The notes under the pieces: model-generated | Databases searched by the model: none | Seen by the model: the letters and a program-made list of their open reading frames with translations, nothing else | What the model was told of the DNA's origin: nothing | In this document: positions 35,781 to 45,124 of the stretch, piece after piece | Numbering within the stretch: position 1 is the stretch's first letter | Layout of the letters: every line of letters begins with the position of its first letter | Assembly: GCF_007004735.1 (NCBI RefSeq) | Contig: NZ_SSNL01000004.1 | Location: 248,001-312,000 of the forward strand | DNA: 64,000 nucleotides | DNA from: Salinigranum halophilum | GTDB taxonomy: Archaea; Halobacteriota; Halobacteria; Halobacteriales; Haloferacaceae | Direction of reading: 5' to 3' | Made by a program: the position numbers and the translations under genes

Positions 35781-36959
35781 ATGGGAGACGTCAAACTCGA
35801 GAACGTGTACAAGCGGTACGAGGACGTAACGGCAGTCGAAGACATGAACATCCACATCAGAGACGGCGAGTTCGTCTGTCTCGTCGGTCCCTCTGGCTGT
35901 GGGAAGTCGACCACGATGGAGATGGTCGCCGGGCTCACCATCCCCTCCGAGGGGAGTGTCTACATCGGCGGGCGCGAGGTGACGAACCTCCCGCCGAAAG
36001 ACCGCGGCATCGCGATGGTGTTCCAGAACATCGCGCTGTTCCCGCACATGGACGTGTACGACAACGTCTCGTTCGGGCTCCGGCTGCGTGACTTCGACAA
36101 GGAGGAGATCGACCGCCGCGTCGAGCGCGCTGCGGAGATCGTCCAGATCACCAACATGCTCGACCGGATGCCCGACGAGATGTCCGGCGGGCAGCGCCAG
36201 CGCGTCGCCATCGCTCGTGCCATCGTTCGGAACCCCGACGTGTTCCTGATGGACGAGCCGCTCGCCAACCTGGACGCGAAGCTTCGCGTCCACATGCGGA
36301 CGGAACTGCAGCGCCTCCACAAGGAGCTGCAGACCACCATCATCTACGTGACGCACGACCAGGCCGAGGCGATGACGATGAGCGACCGCATCGCGGTCAT
36401 CGACTCCGGCAGTCTCCAGCAGATCGACCCGCCGCTCGTCTGTTACAACGAGCCGGCGAACATGTTCGTCGCGACGTTCATCGGCTCGCCGTCGATGAAC
36501 ATGCTCGACGGGCGCATCGGCGAGAACGGCTGGGAGAACGACAACATCTCCGTCGACTTCGACCCCGCGCAGTACGGTCTCTCGCCGGGCGACGAGGTCG
36601 CGATGGGCATCCGCCCCGAGGACGTCTACCCCGTCAACCAGGCGGGCGGCGTCGAGAGCCAGACGAAGGTCATCAACGCCGACACCGACGTCATGGAGCC
36701 GATGGGAGACGAGACGTTCGTCTACCTCCTCCTCTCGGAAGACGCCGAGGTCGACCTCGAAGAGGGCTCTGGCAGCGGGCAACTCCTCATCAGCGTCTCG
36801 CCCGACACGGAGATCGAAGAAGACGAGGGCATCGAGGTCGTCCTCGACCGCTCGAAGGTCCACCTGTTCGACCGCGACACCGGCGAAGCCGTCCAGCACG
36901 GGCTGGACACCATGACCAGCACCGGCGGTGCGGCCGAAGCGGCCGAGAGCGACGACTGA
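35781..36959 (+). CDS. Sugar ABC transporter ATP-binding protein (MalK/UgpC type)
   Basis: 392 aa. Walker A GPSGCGKST (36-44), Q-loop FQNIALFPHM, signature MSGGQRQR (134-141), Walker B VFLMDEP and H-loop YVTHDQ. Residues about 235-370 form the MalK-type OB-fold regulatory domain (VAMGIRPEDV). It energises uptake by the two upstream permeases and may also serve other sugar systems, as MsmK-type ATPases do. It starts 4 nt after the permease. Confidence 0.94.
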   Translation: MGDVKLENVYKRYEDVTAVEDMNIHIRDGEFVCLVGPSGCGKSTTMEMVAGLTIPSEGSVYIGGREVTNLPPKDRGIAMVFQNIALFPHMDVYDNVSFGLRLRDFDKEEIDRRVERAAEIVQITNMLDRMPDEMSGGQRQRVAIARAIVRNPDVFLMDEPLANLDAKLRVHMRTELQRLHKELQTTIIYVTHDQAEAMTMSDRIAVIDSGSLQQIDPPLVCYNEPANMFVATFIGSPSMNMLDGRIGENGWENDNISVDFDPAQYGLSPGDEVAMGIRPEDVYPVNQAGGVESQTKVINADTDVMEPMGDETFVYLLLSEDAEVDLEEGSGSGQLLISVSPDTEIEEDEGIEVVLDRSKVHLFDRDTGEAVQHGLDTMTSTGGAAEAAESDD

Positions 36960-37110
36960 CCTCGTCTCGTCGAACCGCGACTGCGACTCCACTGTCCTGT
37001 TATTTTCACCCCCTGTGAGCCACAGGACCGTGCGCCGAGCACGGCGACAGCGCACCGACCGGCGGTGTCGACGGTGCTCGGTTCCGTGGCCGCGCCGACC
37101 CCGCATGACC

Positions 37111-37123
37111 GAGCTATAAGTAT
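37111..37123 (+). promoter_or_regulatory. Promoter of the 67-aa membrane-protein gene
   Basis: CTATAAGTAT (37114-37123) lies about 25 nt before the ATG at 37144, predicting a leaderless transcript separate from the ABC operon. Confidence 0.55.
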
Positions 37124-37143
37124 CGCCCGTGCCTCCGGTCGGT

Positions 37144-37347
37144 ATGGTCACGATAGAGGGGTACGCCTACCTGGGCGGGATGACCCTGCTCTTCTTCTTC
37201 TGGGCGTACGGTATCGTCCGGTTCTTCATGGACGTGAAGAACATCTACGTCCCGAAGGGCAAACAGTACGTCCGCGGGCGCCGGCGGCTCAAAGAGGAGA
37301 AGAAACAGGAAGAAGAGCGCGAGGAGAAGGAGCGACAGCTGTACTGA
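37144..37347 (+). CDS. Small membrane protein with charged coiled-coil tail
   Basis: 67 aa. One TM helix (about 7-28, GGMTLLFFFWAYGIVRFF) is followed by a basic stretch and a strongly charged Lys/Glu helix (KEEKKQEEEREEKERQ). No family is recognised. It has its own TATA box and lies between the ABC operon and the dehydrogenase. A role as accessory of the transporter or membrane anchor is only a guess from position. Confidence 0.65.
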   Translation: MVTIEGYAYLGGMTLLFFFWAYGIVRFFMDVKNIYVPKGKQYVRGRRRLKEEKKQEEEREEKERQLY

Positions 37348-37438
37348 GCGGTCTCGCGCCCCGCCGTGGCGTGCGAACGACTCACAGGACCGCCTGCAAC
37401 ACACAACACGTAACCACCTTCCCCGTTTCGGGTGAGCT

Positions 37439-38512
37439 ATGACCTCCAGCGCAGACGGACGGGTTCGAATCGGCATCGTCGGCCTCGGCAACATCGGCAC
37501 CTACCACGCGGAGTTCCTGGCGGACGTCGAGGCCGCAGCCCTGGTCGCTGGCCTCGACATCGACGCGGACGCCCGTGAGTCGTTCGCCGAGACGTTCGAC
37601 GTCGACACGTACGCCGACCGCGGCGACCTCTTCGACGACGTCGACGCCGTCATCGTCACCACGCCGAACCGCTTTCACGAGGACTACGCCGTCGCCGCGC
37701 TCGACGCCGGCGTCGACGTCCTCCTGGAGAAACCGCTCGCACACACCCTCGAGAGCGCAGAGCGTATCGCCGCCGCGGCGGAAGCGAGCGACGCGCTCTG
37801 TATGGTCGGGTTCAACAACCGCTTTGCGAACCCGGTCGAAGTGCTGAAACACGACCTCCGCACGGGACGGTTCGGCGACGTCACACACGTCGAGGCGAAC
37901 TACGTCCGCCGTCGGGGAATCCCCGGCCGCGGTTCGTGGTTCACCTCGAAGGAGGTCGCCGGCGGCGGTGCGCTCATCGACATCGGCGTCCACGCCATCG
38001 ACCTCGCGCTGTACTTCCTCGACTTCCCCGAGGTGGTCGAGGTGTCGGGGACGACCCGCGCGGAGTTCGGCATCCACGACGAATACGCGTACCTCCGGCA
38101 GTGGGGCGCAGACCACGGTCCCGGCGGGTTCGACGTGGAGGACTCGGCGACGGCGTTCATCCGCTGTGCCGACGGCCAGACCGTCTCGCTCGAGGTGGCG
38201 TGGGCCGCGAACCGCCCCGACTCCGACGAGTTCGTCATCCGCGGCACCGAGGCCGGTGCGACCCTCGACCGGGGGGACCACGAACTCACCGTCTACGAGG
38301 CGGGTATCGGCGGTGCCAACCACTTCTCGACGACGGACGTCGAGACCCAGGAGGCCGTGACCCACCAGCAAGAACAGCGGGCGTTCGTCGAGGCCGTCGA
38401 CCAGGGTCGACTCGAGCGGAACACCGTCGACCAGGCGCTCGCGGTCCAGCGGGTCATCGACGCTATCTACCGCTCGGCGGCACACGGGAGCGCCGTCAGG
38501 CTCGACGACTGA
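37439..38512 (+). CDS. Gfo/Idh/MocA-family NAD(P)-dependent oxidoreductase
   Basis: 357 aa. N-terminal Rossmann GIVGLGNIGTYH (14-25), then the EKP motif (LLEKPLA) and the C-terminal domain with GGGALIDIGVHAIDL containing the catalytic His/Asp pair. Family members oxidise sugars, sugar acids or inositols. Position after a sugar ABC transporter and before a TrmB-type regulator makes it the likely first catabolic enzyme for the imported sugar. Confidence 0.9.
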   Translation: MTSSADGRVRIGIVGLGNIGTYHAEFLADVEAAALVAGLDIDADARESFAETFDVDTYADRGDLFDDVDAVIVTTPNRFHEDYAVAALDAGVDVLLEKPLAHTLESAERIAAAAEASDALCMVGFNNRFANPVEVLKHDLRTGRFGDVTHVEANYVRRRGIPGRGSWFTSKEVAGGGALIDIGVHAIDLALYFLDFPEVVEVSGTTRAEFGIHDEYAYLRQWGADHGPGGFDVEDSATAFIRCADGQTVSLEVAWAANRPDSDEFVIRGTEAGATLDRGDHELTVYEAGIGGANHFSTTDVETQEAVTHQQEQRAFVEAVDQGRLERNTVDQALAVQRVIDAIYRSAAHGSAVRLDD

Positions 38513-38568
38513 GCCGGCGTCGCCCCGAGAGAGACAGCTTGAAACGGCCGGCTCACCCATCCCACACC

Positions 38569-39402
38569 ATGTCACCGTCAGCGCTCTCGCGCCTCCGCCG
38601 CCCGGAGTACACGGGGGAGAACCGGTGTTGGCCGTGTACCGTGTTGAACGTCGCGCTCGTTGCCCTCGGGAGCGCCGCCGTCGGCCTCCTCTCACCCGTA
38701 CTGGGTGCGCTCTCTCTTCTCGGCGGCCTCGTCCTCGTCGCGCTCCGTGGGTACGTCGTCCCGTCCACACCCGAGTTCGCGCCGCGGGTCGCCGCGGCGC
38801 TCCCCGTCGACCTGGGCTTCCACCAGCACCGCACCGACGGCGGCCGGACCTCCGAGTCGCTGACGGGTGCCGACGAGGTCGACGGCGAGACCCTCGTCCG
38901 TCGACTCGCCGAGGCCGGCCTCATCACCGCCGACGAGTCGGGCGAACTCTTCCTCGCCGCGGAGACCCGCCGGACGTGGGAGGCGGGGATGCGACGCCTG
39001 CGCGACGTCTCCGACGACGAACTGGCCGCGGCGACGGCCTCGGCCGCGCCGTTCCCCGCCGAGGGTCGAGTCGAGGGTGACTGGGTCGTCGTGACGCGGA
39101 CCGGCGACGCGGACGGAACGGCTATCGACGGCGACGAGGGCGACGAGGTGTGGCTCTCGCGGGCGCACGCCGTCGCGGACACGGCCGCCGTCGCCGCGAT
39201 GGGCGACGCGGTCGACGCGGAGACGGCCGCACAGGCCGCGATGCCGTTCCGTCTGTTCATCGAGACGTGTCCGCTGTGCGGCGGCGACACCGAAGAGACC
39301 GTCGTGCGCGAGTGTTGCGGGGGCACCCAGGGCGTCTACGACAACCCCGAGACACCCGTCCTCGCGTGTGTGGCGTGTGGCGAGGTCCTGTACGAGTTCT
39401 GA
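38569..39402 (+). CDS. Haloarchaeal membrane protein with C-terminal zinc ribbon
   Basis: 277 aa. Two adjacent hydrophobic segments (about 23-60) follow a short N-terminus with CWPC. A soluble domain then ends in a zinc ribbon (CPLCGG about 233-238; CVACGE near the end) with an extra CC pair. The middle region is Ala/Asp-rich. No known family comes to mind. Its place beside the sugar cluster may be incidental. Confidence 0.7.
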   Translation: MSPSALSRLRRPEYTGENRCWPCTVLNVALVALGSAAVGLLSPVLGALSLLGGLVLVALRGYVVPSTPEFAPRVAAALPVDLGFHQHRTDGGRTSESLTGADEVDGETLVRRLAEAGLITADESGELFLAAETRRTWEAGMRRLRDVSDDELAAATASAAPFPAEGRVEGDWVVVTRTGDADGTAIDGDEGDEVWLSRAHAVADTAAVAAMGDAVDAETAAQAAMPFRLFIETCPLCGGDTEETVVRECCGGTQGVYDNPETPVLACVACGEVLYEF

Positions 39403-39422
39403 CGGCCGCGTCCCGAGGCTCG

Positions 39423-40484
39423 CTACTCGAACGCCGACCGGTCCGGAACGCCCTCTCTCCCCAGGAGAATCTCCTGTGCCTCGACGGATTCGAGCGCGGC
39501 GACCAGCCCACCGACGTCGACGGGGCCGTCGGCGGTCTCGATGACGAACGACGCGACCTCTTCGGACTCCTCGAAGGTGTACGTCTCGACACGGCCTTCG
39601 ACGACGACGGTCTCGCCGGTCTCGACGTCGCGCCCGGAGACGGAGGCGTAGAAGGGGCCCTCCAGCTCGCGAACGTCTTTGACCGCGCGGCGAATCGAGG
39701 CGTAGCGGCGGGGGAACGGCCGCCGCTTGCCGTCCGCGGCGAGCGTCTCGGCCGTCGTCCACAGCACGGTGCCGAAGAAGCCGCTCACGAGGAAGCCGAG
39801 CGCGGAGCGGTTGAAGATGACGCCGTAGCGGTCACGGTCGTCGCGGAGGGCGTCCTGCGTCGCGTAGATGGAGTAGTCGCCGTCGGCGACCGCCAGGACG
39901 GGCGTCGTGATGCCGCGGCGGGCCCGTGCGACGGTGGCGACGTCGAGGTAGTCGAACTCGCTCGGGTTCGGGGCGCGCGAGGCAGGGGTGACGAGCAGGT
40001 CGATGCTCACGCCCGCGTCGATCTGGGCGGCGAGGTCGTCGCGGAACCGCCGGAGGAGGTCGGGTGTCAGCGAGAGGACGAGTTCGTACTCGGCGGTCTC
40101 GATGATCTCCTCGATGTACCGCAGGATGGTCGACCGGGACTTGACGAGCGTGACGGCCTCGGTGTCGCGAGCCGGCGCGGTGTAGCGCGCTCCGAGTTCG
40201 GTGACCAGTTCGTCCAAGGAGCTCTGGATGCTCCCGAAGGCGTCGTCGGGGTCGACGGCGACCACCTTCATCGGACGTGACTCGCGGAGTTCGACGAGCC
40301 CCCTGTCGGAGAGCGAGCGGACCGTGTCGTACACCCGCGGCTGTGGGATGTCGGTCCGGTCGGCGATCTCGCTCGCGGTCAGCTGCCCGTGTTCGAGGAC
40401 CGCGAGGTACGCCTCGATCTCGTACTCCCCGAGGTTGAACCGGTCGCCGACGCGCTCCATCGTCGTCCGCAGGTCGTCTACCAT
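39423..40484 (-). CDS. TrmB-family transcriptional regulator
   Basis: 353 aa. N-terminal winged helix (about 15-75: [40 protein letters not shown]) followed by a TrmB effector domain with a phospholipase-D-like region and a C-terminal sugar-binding beta domain. TrmB proteins sense sugars and switch transporters and central carbon genes. It converges on the sugar cluster and is the probable regulator of the ABC operon, whose promoter bears a TACTAC/GTAGTA palindrome. Confidence 0.92.
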   Translation of the reverse strand: MVDDLRTTMERVGDRFNLGEYEIEAYLAVLEHGQLTASEIADRTDIPQPRVYDTVRSLSDRGLVELRESRPMKVVAVDPDDAFGSIQSSLDELVTELGARYTAPARDTEAVTLVKSRSTILRYIEEIIETAEYELVLSLTPDLLRRFRDDLAAQIDAGVSIDLLVTPASRAPNPSEFDYLDVATVARARRGITTPVLAVADGDYSIYATQDALRDDRDRYGVIFNRSALGFLVSGFFGTVLWTTAETLAADGKRRPFPRRYASIRRAVKDVRELEGPFYASVSGRDVETGETVVVEGRVETYTFEESEEVASFVIETADGPVDVGGLVAALESVEAQEILLGREGVPDRSAFE

Positions 40485-40515
40485 ACCGTGACGGTCGCGC
40501 GTGGGGGCCTAAAGG

Positions 40516-40528
40516 ATTTATTATAATT
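40516..40528 (-). promoter_or_regulatory. Promoter of the TrmB-family gene
   Basis: The AT island ATTTATTATAATT, read on the minus strand, lies 32-44 nt from the start codon, the only TATA candidate. It predicts a short leader of roughly 10 nt. Confidence 0.5.
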
Positions 40529-40628
40529 CGAGTAGCACGGCGTTACAGAAACTCGTTCTCGGAGCGGCGTTCTCGTCGCTCCGGGCCGCGAGGACAACCC
40601 TTTTTTGTAGATGCGCCGAGCGTTCCCC

Positions 40629-41639
40629 ATGGACCCCCTGGCCGTGGCGTTGCAGGCGACGGACGAGCCCACGCTGGCGGACGTCTTGCCGGGGTGGGCG
40701 CAGTTCCCCGGGTGGCGGCTCATCGTCGTCGTCGCCATCCTCGGCATCGGGGCGTACGTCTCGAAGTATCTCGTCCGGCTCCTCGGTCGGCCCATCGCAC
40801 GGCGGTTCGAGCGCCAGAGCGTCGCCCAGACCGCCCTCAAGGGCGCGCGGGTGGTGACTATCCTCCTCGCGGGCGCGTTCGCGCTCAACGTCGTCGGCAT
40901 CGAACTGGGGAACATCGTCCTCTCCGTGACGGTGCTTTCGGCGGTAATCGGTATCGTCCTCGCGCCAATCATCGGGAGCGCCATCAACGGGCTGTTCATC
41001 CTCGCCGACCAGCCGTACGAGATCGGCGACATGATCGAACTCGACGACGGACGGCGCGGGTTCGTCGACGACATCACCCTCCGCTACACCAAGATGTTCA
41101 CGCTCGACAACACGTTCCTCGTCATCCCGAACTCCACGATTCGCAACCGCGACGTGGTCAACTACTCCGCGGAGGACGAGCGGACCCGGCTCACCCTCGA
41201 GGTGCTCGTCACGTACGAGTCGGACCTCGACAAGTCACGGCGACTGCTCGAACAGGCGGGGCGACAGTGTGACATGGTCATCGAGGGGGGCCCGGACATC
41301 CGCATCGGAAGCGCGCGCTACCCTGCGAAGCCGACGGCGTACATCGGACAGTACGCCGACCACGGTATCACGCTCTCGCTCCGCTACTGGGCGAAGAAGC
41401 CGTACAAGCTCGGGACCGTCCGCTCGCGCGTGCTGACGAACCTCGGGCGGCTCCTCGAGACCGACGGCGAGAACGTCGAGATGGCCTACCCGCACCAGCA
41501 CCTCGTGTTCGACGAGACGAGCGGCGTCGCACGGGTAGAACTGGGAGACGGCCGTGAACGAGCGCGTGACGACGGTGAGCGTACGGACGCCGACCACGAC
41601 GGCCGACAGCCCCTCACGCAGTCCGACAGCGACGGGTGA
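40629..41639 (+). CDS. MscS-family mechanosensitive channel
   Basis: 336 aa, starting MDPLAVALQATD; an ATG six codons upstream is possible. Three N-terminal TM segments lead into the pore-lining helix region (VLSAVIGIVLAPIIGSAINGLFIL) and the beta-domain motif GDMIELDDGRRGFVDDITLRYTKMFTLDNTFLVIPNS. It should release solutes on hypo-osmotic shock. The C-terminal 30 residues are charged and disordered. Confidence 0.92.
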   Translation: MDPLAVALQATDEPTLADVLPGWAQFPGWRLIVVVAILGIGAYVSKYLVRLLGRPIARRFERQSVAQTALKGARVVTILLAGAFALNVVGIELGNIVLSVTVLSAVIGIVLAPIIGSAINGLFILADQPYEIGDMIELDDGRRGFVDDITLRYTKMFTLDNTFLVIPNSTIRNRDVVNYSAEDERTRLTLEVLVTYESDLDKSRRLLEQAGRQCDMVIEGGPDIRIGSARYPAKPTAYIGQYADHGITLSLRYWAKKPYKLGTVRSRVLTNLGRLLETDGENVEMAYPHQHLVFDETSGVARVELGDGRERARDDGERTDADHDGRQPLTQSDSDG

Positions 41640-41648
41640 CCCGCGCGC

Positions 41649-42053
41649 TCACTCGGCGCGGACGGTGACGACCTGACAGTCGAGTTTCTGCTCTAGAAAC
41701 GTCTCGATGTCGGGGTCGTCGAGGAACCGCTTGACCATGGTTCGCCAGCGCGAGGCCTGCTGGGAGCCGATGACGACGATGTCGGCCTGTTCGGCGGCGA
41801 CCTCTTCGAGGATGGTCTCCTCGACGAGAAACCCCCGTCGGACGACGTACCGGGCGCGGTCGATCTGGCCGACGGCGCGCTCGGCCGCCCGTTTGAGGTC
41901 CGCACGGGTGACTCCCCGCGAGTCCTGATAGAGGTCGACGTGGAGGACGGTGATGTCCGCGTCGTTCTCGCGGGCGATTCGAACGGCCTCTCGCAGTGTC
42001 GCTTCGGAGGGCTCCGACAGCGGATACCTGACCGGAACCACGACGCGCGTCAT
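41649..42053 (-). CDS. Universal stress protein (UspA domain)
   Basis: 134 aa. Fold elements VVVPVRYPLSEPSEATLREAVRIA and ITVLHVDLYQ fit UspA. The usual ATP-binding Gly-rich loop appears only as IVIGSQQASRWR followed by KRFLDDPDIETFLEQ. The N-terminal motif lacks the typical DGS, so nucleotide binding is uncertain. Convergent with mscS. Confidence 0.85.
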   Translation of the reverse strand: MTRVVVPVRYPLSEPSEATLREAVRIARENDADITVLHVDLYQDSRGVTRADLKRAAERAVGQIDRARYVVRRGFLVEETILEEVAAEQADIVVIGSQQASRWRTMVKRFLDDPDIETFLEQKLDCQVVTVRAE

Positions 42054-42098
42054 GTCCGGGGCAAAACGCCCCGGTAGCCTGAACGTTTCCCTTGCGGT

Positions 42099-43430
42099 TC
42101 ATTTCGGGAGCCGTCCGTCGACGCACGCGTCGACGCCCTCCGAGCGCGCGTACGCCCAGAGCACCTCGTACTGGATTCCGACCTCCCCGGCGCGGTGGCG
42201 CTGGGCCAGCGTGGGGAACTCGTGGTCGGTGTGCAGCAAGTAATCGGAGGTCCCGACGGTGTACGTCCTGTCGGGGTCGAGCGGTTCGCCGCCGACCGAG
42301 ACCTCCGTCGTGCCGTTCGCGACCGCCACCGAGACGCCGCTGACGTGACCGTGCCACCAGTCGGGGTCGCCGAACGAGAGGTTCTCTCCCGCCGACTCGG
42401 CGAGGATGGCTTCGAGTTCCGCGCCCGTCACCTCCGCGGTGACGACCTGTTCTTCGAAGGGGACGAGGCTCACGAGGTCGCCGGTCGTCACCGCGCCCAC
42501 GAGCGGTGGCCCGTCGCGGAGGCCGCCGCTGTTCTGCAGGCCGACGTCGGACTCGGTCGCCCAGCGGTAGGCGTCGGCGACGAAGTTCCCGACGCGACAC
42601 TCCCCGCCGAAGACGGTGTCGCGGTCTCTGGCGAGGGGTTCGTCGACGTGGGCGACCACCTCGTCGAAGCCGGCCGCGGCGACCCGGTCGCGGAGCGCGT
42701 CGACGAGCGGTTCGTACGGCTCGGCCGCGTCGGTGTCGTGGAGTGTCGCCGTCCCCGTCGACAGGTCGACCTCGCAGACGGCCTCGCCGTTGACGCCGGG
42801 GCGCGTACAGCGTGTTCCCCCCACGAGTTCGTTCCGTCGGCTGTGGACGTGGCCGCCGAGGACAACGTCGACCCCCTCGACGGCGGCGAGGTCGTCGTCG
42901 CCGGCACCGAGGTGCGAGAGGGCGACGACGTGGTCGACGCTGCCGAGCGAACTGACCGCCTCGCGCGCCGCCGCGATGGGGTCGACGAACGTCACGTCGG
43001 CCGCCATGGGGTTGAGCGAGCCGGTCGCAGGGTCGGTGACGCCGAAGAACCCGACGCGCTCGCCGTCGACTCGGGCGACGGCGTGGGGGACGACGCCGGC
43101 ATCGCGCCCGAACGGCCGCCCGTCGAGTCGGGCGTTCGCGCTCACCCACGTCGCTTCCGAGTCGGCGACGATGTCGAGCGCCGCGTCGGGACCGAAGTCG
43201 AAGTCGTGGTTCCCGAAGGTCTCGAAGGCCGTGTCGACGGCGTCGAAGAGGTCGAGCGCCTGGCGACCGCGCGACGCGAGCGCGACGACGCCGGGTGCGG
43301 TGTCGTCCCCGGTCCCGACGACGAGCGAATCGCGGTCAGACAGCGCTCGGAGACAGCCCGCGAGGCGACCGGCGCGAACGGGGTCGTCGTAGACGTTCTC
43401 GACGTCCGAATACTGCAACAGCCGGACCAT
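42099..43430 (-). CDS. 5'-nucleotidase/UshA-family metallophosphoesterase
   Basis: 443 aa. Metallophosphoesterase domain (about 1-230) with GNHDFDFG, VVALSHLGAGDD and GGHVHS, followed by a 5'-nucleotidase C-terminal domain (GLQNSGGLRDG, VPFEEQVVTAEVTGAELEAIL, DYLLHTDHEF). The first metal motif, usually DxHG, reads YSDVENVYDDP, so the His is missing there. No signal peptide is seen, so it is probably cytoplasmic, unlike most UshA proteins. Confidence 0.88.
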   Translation of the reverse strand: MVRLLQYSDVENVYDDPVRAGRLAGCLRALSDRDSLVVGTGDDTAPGVVALASRGRQALDLFDAVDTAFETFGNHDFDFGPDAALDIVADSEATWVSANARLDGRPFGRDAGVVPHAVARVDGERVGFFGVTDPATGSLNPMAADVTFVDPIAAAREAVSSLGSVDHVVALSHLGAGDDDLAAVEGVDVVLGGHVHSRRNELVGGTRCTRPGVNGEAVCEVDLSTGTATLHDTDAAEPYEPLVDALRDRVAAAGFDEVVAHVDEPLARDRDTVFGGECRVGNFVADAYRWATESDVGLQNSGGLRDGPPLVGAVTTGDLVSLVPFEEQVVTAEVTGAELEAILAESAGENLSFGDPDWWHGHVSGVSVAVANGTTEVSVGGEPLDPDRTYTVGTSDYLLHTDHEFPTLAQRHRAGEVGIQYEVLWAYARSEGVDACVDGRLPK

Positions 43431-43472
43431 CTCTCTCCCGGAAGCGGGTCGGCGGCAAAAAGGCGGCGTTGT

Positions 43473-43679
43473 CTACTGCGGTCCTTCGAGTTCGAACGCC
43501 ACCGTGACTTCGGCCTGGTACTCGCGGTCCTCGACACTGGCGATCTCGACGCCGAGTTCGTCGACCTCGACCCAGTGGACGTTGTCGAGGGTGTCGTTGG
43601 CCCGGTCGATAGCGTCGTCGACGGCGGCGTCGAAGCTCTCCGCGCTGCGGCCGATGAGTGTGATCTTCTTGTAGACCAT
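43473..43679 (-). CDS. Dodecin, flavin-storage protein
   Basis: 68 aa. It closely follows the pattern of Halobacterium dodecin: [42 protein letters not shown], then [11 protein letters not shown]. Trp36 in VHWVEV is the flavin-stacking residue. Dodecins form hollow dodecamers that bind riboflavin or lumichrome. The start at MVYKK is chosen on family length. Confidence 0.95.
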   Translation of the reverse strand: MVYKKITLIGRSAESFDAAVDDAIDRANDTLDNVHWVEVDELGVEIASVEDREYQAEVTVAFELEGPQ

Positions 43680-43704
43680 ACTGACACGTTCGGGGTACGG
43701 GGAC

Positions 43705-43732
43705 AAAAAATCACACCCCGACTGCGGGGTGT
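43705..43732 (-). terminator. Intrinsic-type terminator downstream of the DUF2238-like gene
   Basis: On the minus strand ACACCCC - GCAGTC - GGGGTGT (7-bp perfect stem, 43713-43732) is followed by GA and T6 (43710-43705). It lies 8 nt after the stop of the gene ending at 43741 and ahead of dodecin, so it separates the two. Confidence 0.7.
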
Positions 43733-43740
43733 CTCGACGA

Positions 43741-44406
43741 CTACGCTTCGTCGGTCCGCCGCTCCAGATGGCGGACGAGCGCGCCGACGACGTCGCTCAG
43801 GTACGCGCTGCCCCAGACGGCGACGACGAGACCGCCGATGATGTCGAACACGAGGTCCAAGAGGGTGTCTTCGAGTCCGTACTGGGTGAGGATGGTGGCT
43901 CCGCCGAAGACCGAGCCGAGGCCGCCGACCGCGAACTCCAGCACCTCCCAGAGGACGCCGAACGCGACGACGAACAGGAGGATGAAGACGAAGATGAACC
44001 GCGGGGGGAGGGTAACCTGCTCGCTGTGGAGGTCGATGGCGCGGACGGTGGCGTAGCCCGCCGCGGCGACGACCGAGGACGAGAGCGCGTGGGTGAGGTG
44101 GTCCCACCACCAGACGCTCTGGTAGAAGCTGAGCTGTGACCCGGGGAGCCCCACGGTGCCGAGCGCGTGGAGGAACACGGCGGTGGTGATCCACAGGGTC
44201 AACCTGGCGTCCATCGGGATGCGGTAGTCGCGTTCGAGCGTCGCCGGCAGGTAGGTCACCCCGAGCGCGATGGCGCTGTTGGCGATGATACCGACGTTGC
44301 CGCGGTCGAGGCCGATGAACACGAGGCCGACGAGGACGACCTGCATCGCTCGGGTGAGACGACGCTGGGTGTCGGGGGCGAGCGTGACCCTGTCGCGGAG
44401 CCTCAC
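43741..44406 (-). CDS. Membrane protein, DUF2238/YjdF-like
   Basis: 221 aa, starting at a GTG that overlaps the previous stop by 4 nt (GTGA). Six hydrophobic segments; the region [17 protein letters not shown] and [11 protein letters not shown] matches the acidic/histidine motif of the DUF2238 (YjdF) group. Function is unknown. It is the second member of a coupled pair of membrane proteins and is followed by a strong terminator. Confidence 0.72.
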   Translation of the reverse strand: MRLRDRVTLAPDTQRRLTRAMQVVLVGLVFIGLDRGNVGIIANSAIALGVTYLPATLERDYRIPMDARLTLWITTAVFLHALGTVGLPGSQLSFYQSVWWWDHLTHALSSSVVAAAGYATVRAIDLHSEQVTLPPRFIFVFILLFVVAFGVLWEVLEFAVGGLGSVFGGATILTQYGLEDTLLDLVFDIIGGLVVAVWGSAYLSDVVGALVRHLERRTDEA

Positions 44407-45041
44407 GCGTCTGCCACCTCCTCCGCAATACCGCGCGTGCGTGCCCGACGGCGGAAGTAGTACTCGAAGAGGACGCCCGCGAAGACGCCGGCGACCGTCG
44501 CGGCCACGAAGTCCCACATGAGTTCCCGCTCGATGACCGCCTCGGGTCGACCGTCGAGCAGGAGCGCCGTCCCGAGGAAGAGGTCGGCCGCCCACTGGGC
44601 GACGGCCCAGATGCCCGCGGCGGCCATCGTCGTGACGACGACGAACAGGAGTGCGAACGCCTCGTTCATCCGGACCGGAGTGAACACGTCGAGTTCGACG
44701 GCGATGACGAGCGCCACGGCCGCGACGGCCAGATACGTCGTCACCCGACCGGTGAGGGTGAACTCGCCGACCCGCTGGCCGACGATGAACGTCCGCCCCA
44801 CGACGGGAAACGACGCGAGAAGCAGGACCTCCCACGGCAGCATCACCAGCGGGTTCCCGTACCGGGCGGCGGGAATCACGGCGAGGACGGCGAGGACGGC
44901 CGTGAAGCCCGCCCAGACGACACTGCCCCAGGCGGCGTTGATGCCCACGGCGGCGACGAGGAGGGCGACGAGAACCCACGCGAGCACCGCGTTCAGTCGT
45001 TCGCTCTCGACGACTGCCCGGAGCCCACTGGTTCGCGACAT
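44403..45041 (-). CDS. Membrane protein of unknown function, coupled to the DUF2238-like gene
   Basis: 212 aa, about six hydrophobic segments, a basic C-terminus ([17 protein letters not shown]). The motif VIERELMWDFVAATVAGVFAG is reminiscent of the WE..EF motif in its downstream neighbour, suggesting that the pair are distant paralogues acting together. No named family is recognised. Confidence 0.7.
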   Translation of the reverse strand: MSRTSGLRAVVESERLNAVLAWVLVALLVAAVGINAAWGSVVWAGFTAVLAVLAVIPAARYGNPLVMLPWEVLLLASFPVVGRTFIVGQRVGEFTLTGRVTTYLAVAAVALVIAVELDVFTPVRMNEAFALLFVVVTTMAAAGIWAVAQWAADLFLGTALLLDGRPEAVIERELMWDFVAATVAGVFAGVLFEYYFRRRARTRGIAEEVADA

Positions 45042-45124
45042 ACCTCACACACGGCCGGATGGGGACAAACCCCTTTCGCCACGCGCAGGTCACACAGCGC
45101 GCGAGCGCCCACCCGGTCTCCTCG

